A stretch of 64,000 bases of DNA, from NCBI RefSeq assembly GCF_016406085.1, contig NZ_JAEHFJ010000005.1, positions 62,001-126,000 of the forward strand, read 5' to 3'. Below are positions 25,288 to 34,733 of the stretch, in pieces. Positions within the stretch are counted from its first letter, which is position 1, and the number at the start of each line of letters is the position of its first letter. This DNA is from Aureibaculum flavum. Its GTDB lineage: Bacteria; Bacteroidota; Bacteroidia; Flavobacteriales; Flavobacteriaceae. Position numbers and translations under genes: made by a program. Under the pieces are notes generated by a model. That model did no database searches. It was not told the origin of the DNA and saw only the letters and a list, made by a program, of their open reading frames with translations.

Positions 25288-27972
25288 ATGAAAGACGAAA
25301 AGAAATATTTAACCTTATCTGGTTTAGAACCATTAATTCTAACACCAGAGAGTAATTTTGTAAATGTTGGTGAACGAACCAATGTTACAGGTTCTCGAAA
25401 ATTCTTGAGGTTAATTAAAGAAGAAAAGTTTGATGAAGCCTTAAGTGTTGCTAGAGATCAAGTAGAAGGAGGTGCTCAAATTATCGATGTAAACATGGAT
25501 GAGGGCATGTTAGATGGTGAACAGGCAATGGTGAAATTTTTACATCTTATTGCTTCAGAACCAGATATTGCTAGAGTTCCAGTGATGATTGATAGCTCAA
25601 AGTGGCACATTATAGAAGCCGGACTAAAAGTAGTACAGGGTAAAGGCGTTGTAAATTCTATTAGTTTAAAAGAAGGTGAAGAGCAATTTATTCATCATGC
25701 AAAATTAGTGAAACGCTATGGTGCAGCCGTAATAGTTATGGCATTTGATGAAGATGGACAAGCGGATACTTACGAAAGAAGAATTGAAATTTGTAAACGT
25801 TCTTACGATGTTTTGGTGGACAAAGTTGGTTTCCCAGCTCAAGATATTATTTTCGATCCAAATATTTTTCCAGTTGCCACTGGATTGGAAGAACACCGAT
25901 TAAATGCACTTGACTTTTTTAAAGCTACTAAGTGGATTCGTGAAAATTTACCTCATGCCAACGTAAGTGGTGGAGTAAGTAATGTTTCTTTCTCGTTTAG
26001 AGGAAACAATCCTGTAAGAGAAGCGATTAATGCGGCTTTTTTGTACCATGCTATTCAACATGGAATGACAATGGGTATTGTAAATCCAACAATGTTAGAG
26101 GTTTATGACGATATTCCTAAAGATTTATTAGAACGTGTTGAAGATGTATTATTCGATAAACGTGACGATGCTACAGAACGATTATTAGAATTTGCAGAAA
26201 CCGTAGTTGGAAAAGATAAGGTAGATGATGTTACGAAAAATCTATGGCGAAATGACCCGTTGCAAGATAGAATTACACATGCATTGGTTAAAGGAATTGA
26301 TGCCTTTATCATTGAAGATGTAGAAGAAGCGAGACTAACTGCTGTAAGACCGATAGAAGTTATTGAAATTAATTTAATGACCGGAATGAATGTGGTCGGT
26401 GATCTTTTTGGTAGTGGGAAAATGTTTTTACCGCAAGTGGTAAAATCAGCACGAGTAATGAAAAAGGCAGTAGCCTATTTACAACCATTTATAGAAGCTG
26501 CAAAAGACCCTAAAGCTCCAAAAGAAGGAATAGGGAAAATTCTAATGGCTACTGTAAAGGGCGATGTACATGATATTGGTAAAAATATTGTTGCTGTTGT
26601 TTTAGCGTGTAACAATTATGATATTGTTGATTTAGGTGTGATGGTACCGCCAGAAAAAATTATTGCTGAGGCTATAAAACATAATGTGGATGCAATCGGT
26701 TTAAGTGGTCTAATTACACCATCTTTAGACGAGATGACGTTTCTGGCAGAAGAAATGGAAAAGAGCGGGATGACCATTCCTCTATTGATTGGTGGTGCCA
26801 CAACATCAAAGGCTCATACGGTTGTCAAAATTTCGCCGAAGTATAATAATACAGTAGTGCATATTAATGATGCGTCAAGGGCAGTAACCGTTGTTGGTAA
26901 CCTGTTAGACAAGAATAATGAGGCGTTTAAAAAACAAATCAGAGAAGAGTACGATAAATTTAGAGATAATTTTTTAAGTCGTATGAAAGCTAAAGAATAC
27001 ACCACCTTAGAAGTTGCAAGAGAACGGAAGTATAAAATAGACTGGAAACATACAACAATTACAACCCCGAAAAAATTAGGTGTTACAATTATTGAAGATT
27101 TTGATTTAAGTCTTTTGAAGGATTATATAGATTGGAGTCCCTTTTTTAGAAGTTGGGAACTTCATGGTAAATTTCCTGATATACTAACTGATGCTGTTGT
27201 GGGTGAGCAAGCCACGATAATTTATAAAGAAGCACAGATTTTATTACAACGTATTTTTGATGAAAAATTATTGGCTGGTAAAGCTATTTTTGGGTTGTTT
27301 CCTGCAAGTGCAATAAATGACGATGATATTGAAATTTATGATGAAAACGGTAACGCAGTAAACTCTTTTATTACGCTAAGGCAACAACTTAAAAGACGTC
27401 AGGGCATTCCAAGTTACGCGTTGGCTGATTTTATAGCCCCTAAAGAGAGCGGTAAACAAGATTATATTGGTTGTTTTGCCGTTACTACAGGTTTTGGTAC
27501 CGATGAGATTGTTAAGGAATTTCAAGATAATTTAGATGATTATAATGCCATTATGGTAAAGGCATTAGCGGATAGGCTAGCAGAAGCTTTTGCAGAATAT
27601 ATACACGAAAAAGTTAGAACTGATTATTGGGGGTATGATGTAAATGAGCATTTATCTAACGAAGAGATGATAAAAGAAAGTTACAAAGGTATTCGACCGG
27701 CACCAGGCTATCCTGCATGTCCTGATCATCTTGAAAAGAGAACCATTTGGGAGTTGCTAAATGTGGAAGAAAATATTGGAATGCAACTTACAGATAGTCT
27801 TGCTATGTGGCCAGCTTCAAGTGTGTCTGGATATTATTTTGGTAATGAAGAGGCTAAGTATTTTGGTCTAGGAAAAATAAAAGAAGACCAATTAGAAAGC
27901 TATGCAAAACGTAGAAATATACCGCTTGATGAAGCAAGAAAATGGTTGAACCCGAATTTGGCAGAAGATTAA
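25288..27972 (+). CDS. metH: Methionine synthase, folate-, cobalamin- and SAM-binding half (split MetH)
   Basis: An 894-residue protein carrying the last three modules of B12-dependent methionine synthase. The pterin domain opens with [19 protein letters not shown], the cap and B12 domains contain the His ligand in [18 protein letters not shown] and [14 protein letters not shown], and the activation domain has [18 protein letters not shown]. It takes the methyl from methyltetrahydrofolate through cobalamin to homocysteine held by the protein at 23999. The C-terminal activation module allows reductive remethylation with SAM. It directly follows the ABM gene with no gap. Confidence 0.96.
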   Translation: MKDEKKYLTLSGLEPLILTPESNFVNVGERTNVTGSRKFLRLIKEEKFDEALSVARDQVEGGAQIIDVNMDEGMLDGEQAMVKFLHLIASEPDIARVPVMIDSSKWHIIEAGLKVVQGKGVVNSISLKEGEEQFIHHAKLVKRYGAAVIVMAFDEDGQADTYERRIEICKRSYDVLVDKVGFPAQDIIFDPNIFPVATGLEEHRLNALDFFKATKWIRENLPHANVSGGVSNVSFSFRGNNPVREAINAAFLYHAIQHGMTMGIVNPTMLEVYDDIPKDLLERVEDVLFDKRDDATERLLEFAETVVGKDKVDDVTKNLWRNDPLQDRITHALVKGIDAFIIEDVEEARLTAVRPIEVIEINLMTGMNVVGDLFGSGKMFLPQVVKSARVMKKAVAYLQPFIEAAKDPKAPKEGIGKILMATVKGDVHDIGKNIVAVVLACNNYDIVDLGVMVPPEKIIAEAIKHNVDAIGLSGLITPSLDEMTFLAEEMEKSGMTIPLLIGGATTSKAHTVVKISPKYNNTVVHINDASRAVTVVGNLLDKNNEAFKKQIREEYDKFRDNFLSRMKAKEYTTLEVARERKYKIDWKHTTITTPKKLGVTIIEDFDLSLLKDYIDWSPFFRSWELHGKFPDILTDAVVGEQATIIYKEAQILLQRIFDEKLLAGKAIFGLFPASAINDDDIEIYDENGNAVNSFITLRQQLKRRQGIPSYALADFIAPKESGKQDYIGCFAVTTGFGTDEIVKEFQDNLDDYNAIMVKALADRLAEAFAEYIHEKVRTDYWGYDVNEHLSNEEMIKESYKGIRPAPGYPACPDHLEKRTIWELLNVEENIGMQLTDSLAMWPASSVSGYYFGNEEAKYFGLGKIKEDQLESYAKRRNIPLDEARKWLNPNLAED

Positions 27973-27977
27973 ATACT

Positions 27978-28214
27978 ATGAAATTTATTGAATTAAAGTT
28001 AGGAAGTCATATTGTTGTACATGGTTATGACAAAGAAAATAAAGAGATAACAGAAGAAGTTATTGTTGAAGGATTTTCAAGAAAATTGGTTGCACTTTCA
28101 AGAATTAAATCGGTAAGTGAAAAATATATATTAACCGATTATATAGATGGTCGATGGATTTATTGGGAATATGCTGGCACTTTAGAAGCCGTAAATGAAT
28201 TACTAAAAAAATGA
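27978..28214 (+). CDS. Small protein of unknown function in the met operon
   Basis: A 78-residue protein from the ATG at 27978, just after the metH stop, ending with a 4-base overlap with metF. An earlier in-frame ATG at 27942 would overlap metH by 30 bases, so the later one is used. Short beta-rich sequence (FIELKLGSHIVVHGYDKENKEITEEVIVEGFSRKLVALSRIKSVSEKY pattern), without a membrane segment or Cys. I do not recognise the family. Its fixed place between metH and metF suggests a role in the methyl cycle, which is inference only. Confidence 0.75.
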   Translation: MKFIELKLGSHIVVHGYDKENKEITEEVIVEGFSRKLVALSRIKSVSEKYILTDYIDGRWIYWEYAGTLEAVNELLKK

Positions 28215-29164
28215 AAATAACAGAACACATAGCACAAGCAAAAGGAAAAACATTATTTTCTTTTGAAATTATCCCACCACAAAAGGGTAAAAATATTCAA
28301 GAGTTATATAATAATATAGATCCTTTGATGGAGTTTAAACCTCCTTTTATAGATGTTACAACGTCTAGAGAAGAATATATTTATATTGATAAAGATGGAC
28401 TGTTAGATAGAAAAACGACTAGGATGCGTCCGGGAACCGTTGGTATTTGTGCTGCTATAAAACATAAATATAACGTTGATACAGTTCCGCATGTTTTATG
28501 TGGAGGTTTTACTAAAGAAGAAACGGAATATCTGTTGGTTGATTGTCATTATTTAGGTATTGAAAACGTTATGGCTCTTAGGGGAGATGCTATGAAACAT
28601 GAGCAATATTTTAAGGCGACCAATGGTGGTCATACTTTTGCTACTGAATTGGTAAGCCAAATACAAAATCTAAATACAGGTAAGTATTTACATGATGTAA
28701 TTGATGCAGATGATAAAGCAGATTTTTGTATCGGTGTAGCCGGTTATCCTGAAAAGCATTTGGAAGCTCCATCTTTAGTAACCGACTTAAAAAGGTTAAA
28801 GCAAAAAGTTGATGCTGGTGCAGATTATGTAGTAACCCAAATGTTTTTTGATAATAAAAAATATTTTGAGTTTGTTGCTGCAGCAAGAAAAGAAGGAATT
28901 ATGGTACCTATAATACCAGGAATTAAACCTATTGCTGTAAAACGACATTTACAATTGTTGCCACAAGTGTTTAAAATTGATTTACCGGAAGAACTGATAA
29001 AAGAAGTTGAACAATGTAAAGATAATAAAGCCGTTAGACAAGTGGGTGTAGAGTATTGTATTCAACAGTCTAAGGAATTGTTAAAAGCTGGTGTGCCAGT
29101 ATTGCATTATTACTCAATGGGTAAGTCAGATAACATTAAAGCGGTAGCTCAGGGTGTTTTTTAA
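28211..29164 (+). CDS. metF: 5,10-methylenetetrahydrofolate reductase
   Basis: A 317-residue FAD-dependent TIM-barrel enzyme reducing methylene-THF to methyl-THF, the methyl donor for MetH. Family blocks are FSFEIIPPQKG at the start, FIDVTTSREEY, PHVLCGGFTKEETE, GIENVMALRGDA near 117, and the flavin-binding AGADYVVTQMFFDNKKYFEF followed by PIIPGIKPI. It overlaps the small gene upstream by four bases, so the whole run from 23999 to 29164 is one tightly packed operon under a SAM-I riboswitch. Confidence 0.97.
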   Translation: MKITEHIAQAKGKTLFSFEIIPPQKGKNIQELYNNIDPLMEFKPPFIDVTTSREEYIYIDKDGLLDRKTTRMRPGTVGICAAIKHKYNVDTVPHVLCGGFTKEETEYLLVDCHYLGIENVMALRGDAMKHEQYFKATNGGHTFATELVSQIQNLNTGKYLHDVIDADDKADFCIGVAGYPEKHLEAPSLVTDLKRLKQKVDAGADYVVTQMFFDNKKYFEFVAAARKEGIMVPIIPGIKPIAVKRHLQLLPQVFKIDLPEELIKEVEQCKDNKAVRQVGVEYCIQQSKELLKAGVPVLHYYSMGKSDNIKAVAQGVF

Positions 29165-29247
29165 CTTATTTTGTAAGTAAATAAGTATTTTAGATACTAA
29201 CATAAGCAAAAGCAATTATAGTTTATTCTATTTGGTAAAATAATTAC

Positions 29248-29255
29248 TATTTTTG
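29248..29255 (+). promoter_or_regulatory. Candidate -7 promoter element of trxA
   Basis: TATTTTTG matches the Bacteroidota -7 consensus 37 bases before the trxA ATG. No -33 element at the usual distance was recognised. Confidence 0.4.
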
Positions 29256-29291
29256 TAGTGTAAAAAATAATAACAATTATAAAAAAATAAT

Positions 29292-29609
29292 ATGGCAATA
29301 GAAGTTACAGATGCTACCTTTTTGGATGTAGTATTAAAATCAGAAAAACCTGTTTTAGTAGATTTTTGGGCAGCATGGTGTGGCCCTTGTAGAATGTTAG
29401 CTCCAACAGTAGAAGAATTAAGTACCGATTTTGAAGGCAAAGCAGTTGTTGTAAAAGTTGATGTAGATGCAAATCAAGAATTCGCGGCTAAATACGGTGT
29501 TAGAAATATACCTACTATCTTAATATTTAAAGGTGGTGAAGTGGTTGATAAGCAAGTTGGTGTAGCACCAAAAGCAACATACACTGAAAAATTAGAAGCT
29601 TTAGTTTAA
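29292..29609 (+). CDS. trxA: Thioredoxin
   Basis: A 105-residue thioredoxin with Cys30 and Cys33 in FWAAWCGPCRM, the cis-proline block NIPTILIFKGGE, and the fold's full length. It reduces protein disulfides and is the usual electron donor to CysH, so its position just after the sulfur genes fits, but thioredoxins serve many enzymes. It has its own promoter region and a terminator after it. Confidence 0.97.
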   Translation: MAIEVTDATFLDVVLKSEKPVLVDFWAAWCGPCRMLAPTVEELSTDFEGKAVVVKVDVDANQEFAAKYGVRNIPTILIFKGGEVVDKQVGVAPKATYTEKLEALV

Positions 29610-29630
29610 AGAAAAGCTAGTAAAATTTTT

Positions 29631-29673
29631 AAAAAGGTTTGTTTCAGACGTAGTCCGATACAAACCTTTTTTT
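29631..29673 (+). terminator. Intrinsic terminator after trxA
   Basis: AAAAAGGTTTGT (29631-29642) and ACAAACCTTTTT (29660-29671) are exact reverse complements around a 17-nt loop, followed by more T. Confidence 0.85.
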
Positions 29674-29689
29674 ATGATATCTTGTGTCA

Positions 29690-30613
29690 ATGTCAGTTAA
29701 TGAAGCAAAAAATATAACCGGAATAAAGAACTTAGAGCTGCTTGCTAATCAAGTGGTAGAAGGTTTTATTACCGGTATACATAAAAGCCCATTTCATGGG
29801 TTTTCGGTCGAGTTTGCAGAACATCGCTTATATAATAAAGGAGAAAGTACGAAACATATAGACTGGAAATTATTTGCAAAAACGGATAAGCTATTTGTAA
29901 AAAGGTACGAAGAAGAAACAAATTTAAGATGTCAGCTGATTATAGATAATTCAGCTTCGATGCATTATCCTCAATTGAAAAATTCAGGATTAAAGCAATT
30001 GAATAAAATTGGGTTTTCAGTGGTAGCTTCAGCGGCCTTATTAGAGATTCTAAAGCGTCAACGTGATGCTTATGGGTTAAGTGTCTATTCTGATGTAAAT
30101 GAATATTACGCTCCAGCTAAGGGGAGTGAACGCCATAGGCGAATGTTATTGAATCAGCTCGAATTATTACTTGAGCAAGAGGCAAAGACCAAAACAAAGA
30201 CATTTACAGCATTGCATGAAATTGCAGACAAAATTCATAGACGCTCTTTAATTTTCTTATTTACTGACATGTTTCAGTCAGATATAGAAGAAGAGAGTTT
30301 ATTCGAAGCATTACGTCATTTAAAGTATAATAAGCACGAAGTAGTACTGTTTCATACGTTTGACGGTAAAAAGGAGCTAGATTTCGATTTTAGTAATACT
30401 CCAAAAAGATTTGTTGATGTAGAAACAGGTGAACATATTAATTTATATGCTGATACCGTAAAGGAAGGGTATAAGGATATTGTCGAAAAGTATTTTAATA
30501 ACTTGAAAATGAAATGTATGCAATATAAAATTGACTATGTTCCAGTAGATATTAATGAAGGTTTTGAGCAGGTTCTTACTACGTATTTAGTCAGTAGGAA
30601 AAAATTTTTATAA
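29690..30613 (+). CDS. DUF58-domain protein (vWA-like)
   Basis: A 307-residue protein from the ATG at 29690; a GTG two codons earlier is less likely. DUF58 signatures are HKSPFHGFSVEFAEHRLYNKGESTKHIDWKLFAKTDKLFVKRYEEE-type sequence near residues 30-75, then a MIDAS-like DNSASMHYP (D.S.S) near 85 and LFTDMF near 195, as in vWA folds. DUF58 proteins usually sit with MoxR ATPases and BatA-D genes; here none is adjacent, so it is an orphan at this locus. Possible role in protein assembly or stress at the membrane. Confidence 0.9.
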   Translation: MSVNEAKNITGIKNLELLANQVVEGFITGIHKSPFHGFSVEFAEHRLYNKGESTKHIDWKLFAKTDKLFVKRYEEETNLRCQLIIDNSASMHYPQLKNSGLKQLNKIGFSVVASAALLEILKRQRDAYGLSVYSDVNEYYAPAKGSERHRRMLLNQLELLLEQEAKTKTKTFTALHEIADKIHRRSLIFLFTDMFQSDIEEESLFEALRHLKYNKHEVVLFHTFDGKKELDFDFSNTPKRFVDVETGEHINLYADTVKEGYKDIVEKYFNNLKMKCMQYKIDYVPVDINEGFEQVLTTYLVSRKKFL

Positions 30614-30630
30614 TAATTTTGTAAAAACAT

Positions 30631-30660
30631 TTTGCTATTAAAAAAAACAACTTATATTTG
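30631..30660 (+). promoter_or_regulatory. Promoter of tRNA-Asp
   Basis: TTTG (30631-30634), an 18-base gap and TATATTTG (30653-30660), a full Bacteroidota promoter 17 bases before the tRNA. Confidence 0.75.
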
Positions 30661-30677
30661 CACTCGCTTTAAGCAAC

Positions 30678-30751
30678 GGTCTGGTAGTTCAGCTGGTTAG
30701 AATGCCGCCCTGTCACGGCGGAGGTCGCGGGTTCGAATCCCGTCCAGACCG
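30678..30751 (+). tRNA. tRNA-Asp (anticodon GTC)
   Basis: Complete cloverleaf of 74 bases: acceptor GGTCTGG/CCAGACC with discriminator G, D arm with AGCTGGTTA, anticodon stem CCGCC/GGCGG around the loop CTGTCAC with GTC at 30712-30714, and T arm GGTTCGAATCC. The CCA end is not encoded. It is followed by an AAAATTTCT/AGAAATTTT hairpin (30754-30779) and then a 38-bp terminator repeat. Confidence 0.98.
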
Positions 30752-30845
30752 CTAAAATTTCTAAAGTTCGAGAAATTTTAACGACGTTGTGTTGTTTTTA
30801 GTAGTTTACATATAAAACTACTCTAACTGAATAAGTTAGTCGATG

Positions 30846-30883
30846 AAAAGCTTCCCAAATCGGGATGCTTTTTTGTTTTATAG
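30846..30883 (+). repeat. Direct repeat copy 1: terminator downstream of tRNA-Asp
   Basis: A 38-bp sequence identical to 32112-32149. It is itself a terminator: AAGCTTCCC-AAATC-GGGATGCTT then T6, with one mismatched pair (T opposite T) inside the stem. The two copies keep the same mismatch, which argues for duplication and not for independent terminators. They bracket the HEPN-like gene. Confidence 0.9.
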
Positions 30884-31032
30884 AGGTTTTGTAAAACATT
30901 CAATTTTCATTTATATGGAGATTGTAAAACATAAATTTCTGATAATCTTTGAAGTCTTCTTACTGAAATAACTTATTCTGTTATCTTTTTTTACTAAACA
31001 TAAATTCTTAAATTTGGTTTAATAAATTAGGT

Positions 31033-32085
31033 ATGAATCAATATTGTGTATATTCAATTAATTATCCAGGTATTTTTAGTCTAAAACCTAATATTTGGTT
31101 TAAATTTTCCAATAAAATTGGAAGTTTTGCATTTTTTGTTAATGAGCCAAGAAAAGGATTAGTTATTAATGATCCAAACAATTCTATAGTTTGGGACAAG
31201 AAAGAGTCTAAATTAAAGAAAAGGATAGAAAAAATTGAAAAAGATAATCTTATTTTGGAACCAGTATTTAAAAGTGGAAATACTGGTTTTCTTTCAATAA
31301 TTGAAAGAGATTTTGAAAGTGGCAGAAGTTTCTTTGAAAAGGGAAGTACTAGACTTATTTTATTAATAGAAGAGTCTTGGGATATTGATAATTCTGCAAA
31401 AATTAAAGAATGTTTGAACTTTATATTTGTTATATATAATTCTAATATAATTAATAGCGTAATTCTTCCAATAGATGGTCATTATTTAAACGAATCAATT
31501 ATAATTTTTGAATCTAAATTGGAATTTGATATGGACTTTGATGAATTGATAGAGAGCCGTCCTGAACTAAATCTAACATTTGTTGCTAAGGAGACTAGAT
31601 TCGCAATGTCTAAATATGGAATAACGCTATCAGAGGTTCCAAAAATTGAAAAAAGTGATGGATTAAATCAAATTTCAGAGGAATATTTTGATGTATTTGA
31701 GCTTTACTCATTAGGATTAGTACAATTAAACTATTTTGGTAATTATAAATTGGCTTTATTGGAATGTTTTGTTGCGGTTGAAATGTTGGTTACACGTATT
31801 ACTGATAAAGTAAAGAAATCTAGGGGTATTTCAAATAGGAAAATTAATGATAATAAAAAATCCGTTGACCTTTCATATAAAATGGATATTGAATTAAAAC
31901 TATTTTTTAAATTTAATAAAATTGAAGAATCTTTATTAGGACAAATGACTCGAGCTAGAAGCCTTAGGAATAATGTAATGCATGAAAATACTTCAGTTGA
32001 TGAAAAAGAGGTGAGAGATTTAATAGTACATATCAATAAATTTATTTTTATGTTGGTTAAAAAAGAAACTATAAGTCAAAAATAA
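31033..32085 (+). CDS. HEPN-domain protein (candidate RNase), possible mobile defence gene
   Basis: A 350-residue protein with no signal peptide. Residues 1-210 are a mixed alpha/beta domain I do not recognise, resembling the N-terminal half of ApeA-like and similar HEPN proteins only in layout. The C-terminal 120 residues are helical and end with ARSLRNNVMHEN, where Arg312 and His317 form the R-X4-H motif of HEPN nucleases, preceded by a LALLECFVAVEMLVTRI helix. HEPN proteins with this motif are metal-independent RNases in phage defence and toxin systems. It is AT-rich, alone, and lies between two identical terminator copies next to tRNA-Asp, so gain by transfer is likely. Confidence 0.75.
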   Translation: MNQYCVYSINYPGIFSLKPNIWFKFSNKIGSFAFFVNEPRKGLVINDPNNSIVWDKKESKLKKRIEKIEKDNLILEPVFKSGNTGFLSIIERDFESGRSFFEKGSTRLILLIEESWDIDNSAKIKECLNFIFVIYNSNIINSVILPIDGHYLNESIIIFESKLEFDMDFDELIESRPELNLTFVAKETRFAMSKYGITLSEVPKIEKSDGLNQISEEYFDVFELYSLGLVQLNYFGNYKLALLECFVAVEMLVTRITDKVKKSRGISNRKINDNKKSVDLSYKMDIELKLFFKFNKIEESLLGQMTRARSLRNNVMHENTSVDEKEVRDLIVHINKFIFMLVKKETISQK

Positions 32086-32111
32086 ATAATTCAATTTTTT
32101 TAAATTATTAT

Positions 32112-32149
32112 AAAAGCTTCCCAAATCGGGATGCTTTTTTGTTTTATAG
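32112..32149 (+). repeat. Direct repeat copy 2: terminator downstream of the HEPN gene
   Basis: Identical over 38 bp to 30846-30883; 1266 bp separate the two starts. The flanking bases differ on both sides. Here it ends the HEPN transcript. Confidence 0.9.
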
Positions 32150-32364
32150 CCATTTTTCTTCCTATTTTAAAGTGGCATTGTTTTGTTCACTAGGGTTAAG
32201 CACAATTATTTGCCAAATTTTTCTTTCACTTGGTTGTATTGAAGTGTTAAATTATGTTGGATTTGCATAAACAGTATCATAAAACCCTAAAATTTACGTT
32301 ATAAGCACTAAACCTTTTTGAAATCTAAGGTGATTGTTAATTTGCACCCGTAAACATAATCACA

Positions 32365-33558
32365 TTGAAAAAATATATTCCAGTACTATTAATAGCCCTA
32401 ATAGTTGTTTTGAGCAGCTTTATGCTAGGTGCTAAGCCTGAATCTGCAAAGAAAGAAACAATTGAGCCTGTAGTAGTATTAGCGACTCCTATTGAAAAGG
32501 AAAGTTCCCTGTTAATTGAACACTATCCTCAAGTAGCAACAAAAAAAGTAAGTCATAAATTAGATTCTTTATTACAGCGTATTAATAAAAGGCAAGATTT
32601 TAATGGATCATTGTTAGTAGCAAAGCATGGGAAAATATTGTATGACAATTATGTCGGTTATGCAGATTTTAATAAGAAAGCACCAGTAAATGAAGCTTCT
32701 ATATTTCAATTAGCCTCAGTCAGTAAACAATTCACTGCAGCAGCTATAATGTTATTGTTTGAACGGAATCAAATTCAACTTACAGATACTGTAAATAAGT
32801 ATTTTCCTCATTTTCCTTATGAAAATATAACAATTAAAAACCTTCTAAATCATACGTCTGGCTTGCCGAGGTATTTTTGGGTTGCAGAGCATGAATGGAA
32901 TCATAAAAAAGCACCAACGAATAGTGAAATGATGGAATTACTTGAATCAAGTAAAGCTCAACGATATTTTAAACCAGGACGGAATTTTGATTACTCTAAT
33001 ACAGGTTATTTTGTATTGGCATCTATAGTTGAAAAAGTTTCTGGTAAAAGTTTTAGTGCATTTGTGAAAAAGAATATTTTTGAACCATTAGAGATGAACG
33101 ATTCTTTTGTCCTTAGTTCTGAAAATGATGCTACTATAGAAAATCATTTAGACGGTTATAGGGTATATAGAGGTTATAAACATCTAAAAATTAATACTAC
33201 AGTTAATGATGCTATTGTAGGTGATAAAAATGTTTATTCTTCCAGTATAGATTTACTGAAGTGGACACTTGGCTTAAATAGTGGAAAACTACTTTCAAAA
33301 GAATCCGTAAACCTAATGTATTCTAAAGGAGAAACAATTTCCGGAAAGAAAATTCCTTACGGTTTTGGCTTAAGAATAAACACTGAAGATCCAAATATAA
33401 TTTATCATTATGGTAAATGGAATGGGTTTAGTACGGGACTTACCCAGTATCAAAAAGACGATTTGGTAGTCATTATTCTAGAACATACCAGTTACAGAGC
33501 TATGTCATCGTTGAATAAAAAAGTAAAGACAATTATTTCAGAAAATTTCCATTCTTAA
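32365..33558 (+). CDS. Serine hydrolase, beta-lactamase class C-like, exported
   Basis: A 397-residue protein with TTG start at 32365, the only start that gives the signal helix KKYIPVLLIALIVVLSSFML. The catalytic motifs of class C/penicillin-binding-like serine hydrolases are S118-V-S-K121 (ASVSKQF), YSNTGY (Y-x-N) near 210 and HYGKWNGF (the H/K-x-G box) near 350. FNGSLLVAKHGKILYDNYVGYAD and LLNHTSGLPRY are family blocks. Mature protein likely in the periplasm or anchored by its N-terminal helix. The substrate could be peptidoglycan peptides or esters; true beta-lactamase activity is not implied. Confidence 0.9.
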   Translation: MKKYIPVLLIALIVVLSSFMLGAKPESAKKETIEPVVVLATPIEKESSLLIEHYPQVATKKVSHKLDSLLQRINKRQDFNGSLLVAKHGKILYDNYVGYADFNKKAPVNEASIFQLASVSKQFTAAAIMLLFERNQIQLTDTVNKYFPHFPYENITIKNLLNHTSGLPRYFWVAEHEWNHKKAPTNSEMMELLESSKAQRYFKPGRNFDYSNTGYFVLASIVEKVSGKSFSAFVKKNIFEPLEMNDSFVLSSENDATIENHLDGYRVYRGYKHLKINTTVNDAIVGDKNVYSSSIDLLKWTLGLNSGKLLSKESVNLMYSKGETISGKKIPYGFGLRINTEDPNIIYHYGKWNGFSTGLTQYQKDDLVVIILEHTSYRAMSSLNKKVKTIISENFHS

Positions 33559-33640
33559 GGCTCAATGTTCTAGTTATTTCGATTTCATGAGCTTTTTTAG
33601 ACCTGAGTAAGATGTTATCTTGTATTGTGATTTCTTAAAG

Positions 33641-33826
33641 TTAAAGTTGATCTTCATCAATTGTGTTTTCTAATCGATCAATAAATAATTTCTTTCCTGT
33701 ATTGTCAATCATTCCATACAATCGATGTGATAAATTATCTCCTTTTGAAAGTATAATATAATCACCAGGCGTGGAAATAGAAGAAGAGGTATTGGCTGTT
33801 GCAGGGTAAATACTTTTCCAGTTTTT
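33641..33826 (-). pseudogene. Remnant coding frame, C-terminal tail only
   Basis: The minus strand holds an open frame of about 61 codons ending in TAA, reading WKSIYPATANTSSSISTP, GDYIILSKGDNLSHRLYG, then MIDNTGKKLFIDRLENTI. It begins at a stop in a run of seven A (about 33822-33828) directly after FGVA in the same frame, so a frameshift or decay is likely. No start codon fits the beginning. The sequence has protein-like codon use but no family was recognised. It lies in the 450-bp gap between the serine hydrolase and the next gene. Confidence 0.4.
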
Positions 33827-34008
33827 TTAAGCCACACCAAATTTGAAATTAATTATACTTACTTATTTATAGTTGTAATTAACTTCATGAATATTATTCA
33901 ATTTAGAAAGTGCTTTTAAAAGTAATCAGTTTTCTGAAAGAAGTGAATTTTGATACAGAGCATACGTGTTGCTAAAAAGTACTAAAATTGAGATGATTAA
34001 AAATCTTT

Positions 34009-34476
34009 TTATTTCGTATGCTTAAACAAGAATAATAGACCTATTGCATAAAGTGGAGTAAGAGCATACCATTTATATTCACGAAGTTTATAAGAATAAC
34101 TTTGAAAGTACTGTTCTTTGAGTTGATTAAGATTTGTATAAAAGGCTTCACTAAAAGAAACAGCATCACTTTTTGTTTTTATAGCAGAATATTTAGCTTT
34201 TACCTGTTGTACTCTAACATCTTTTTCACTATTACTAGCATAAAAGTCTATAGCTGCAAACCATCGTAAAGTGGGTTCAACTGATTTCATTTTTGCATCC
34301 ATTTCTAATGAATCAACCTGGTTACCAAAAGACTGTTCAAAAAAGCGACCAATTTCAAAATCGTAGTTGTCGTATTTTTTAGTTTTGTTGTGGATACTGT
34401 TCGTCCATAAATAAAAACCTAAATTTATAGTTAGTAATGTAATCAATAAATATATTGCTTTCCGTTTATTTTTCAT
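34009..34476 (-). CDS. Membrane protein of unknown function
   Basis: A 155-residue protein with a hydrophobic helix near each end: AIYLLITLLTINLGFYLW at residues 7-24 and WYALTPLYAIGLLFLF near 137-152, and a polar, mostly helical middle that would face the periplasm. I do not recognise the family. It is the last member of the minus-strand accessory array and stands apart from the gene upstream by 257 bases. Confidence 0.65.
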   Translation of the reverse strand: MKNKRKAIYLLITLLTINLGFYLWTNSIHNKTKKYDNYDFEIGRFFEQSFGNQVDSLEMDAKMKSVEPTLRWFAAIDFYASNSEKDVRVQQVKAKYSAIKTKSDAVSFSEAFYTNLNQLKEQYFQSYSYKLREYKWYALTPLYAIGLLFLFKHTK

Positions 34477-34733
34477 AATAGGTACCTAAAGAATCAAATT
34501 GTATTCAATGTATGGTTATTACTCCAGAGCCTTCTACTCGTGTGTTATATTTTTATAATTTCTATTACTTTATTTTAGAAGTAAATAACGTCATTACATA
34601 GACGATTAAATTTTAATACATTTCTAAAGTGATAACCATTTCTGTAGTTAAATATGCTATGTATTGAATTATTATCACAGCTTTTACCTCCTATTAAAAA
34701 ATGATAATTTCCGTTATTATAAAGTAGGTCTTA

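Noticed and set aside
27942-27977. Earlier start of the small gene after metH
   Set aside because: It would overlap the metH end by about 30 bases and adds residues that mirror that gene; the ATG at 27978 fits better.
30754-30779. AAAATTTCT/AGAAATTTT hairpin as the tRNA-Asp terminator
   Set aside because: It is AT-only and lacks a T run; the 38-bp repeat downstream is the better terminator.
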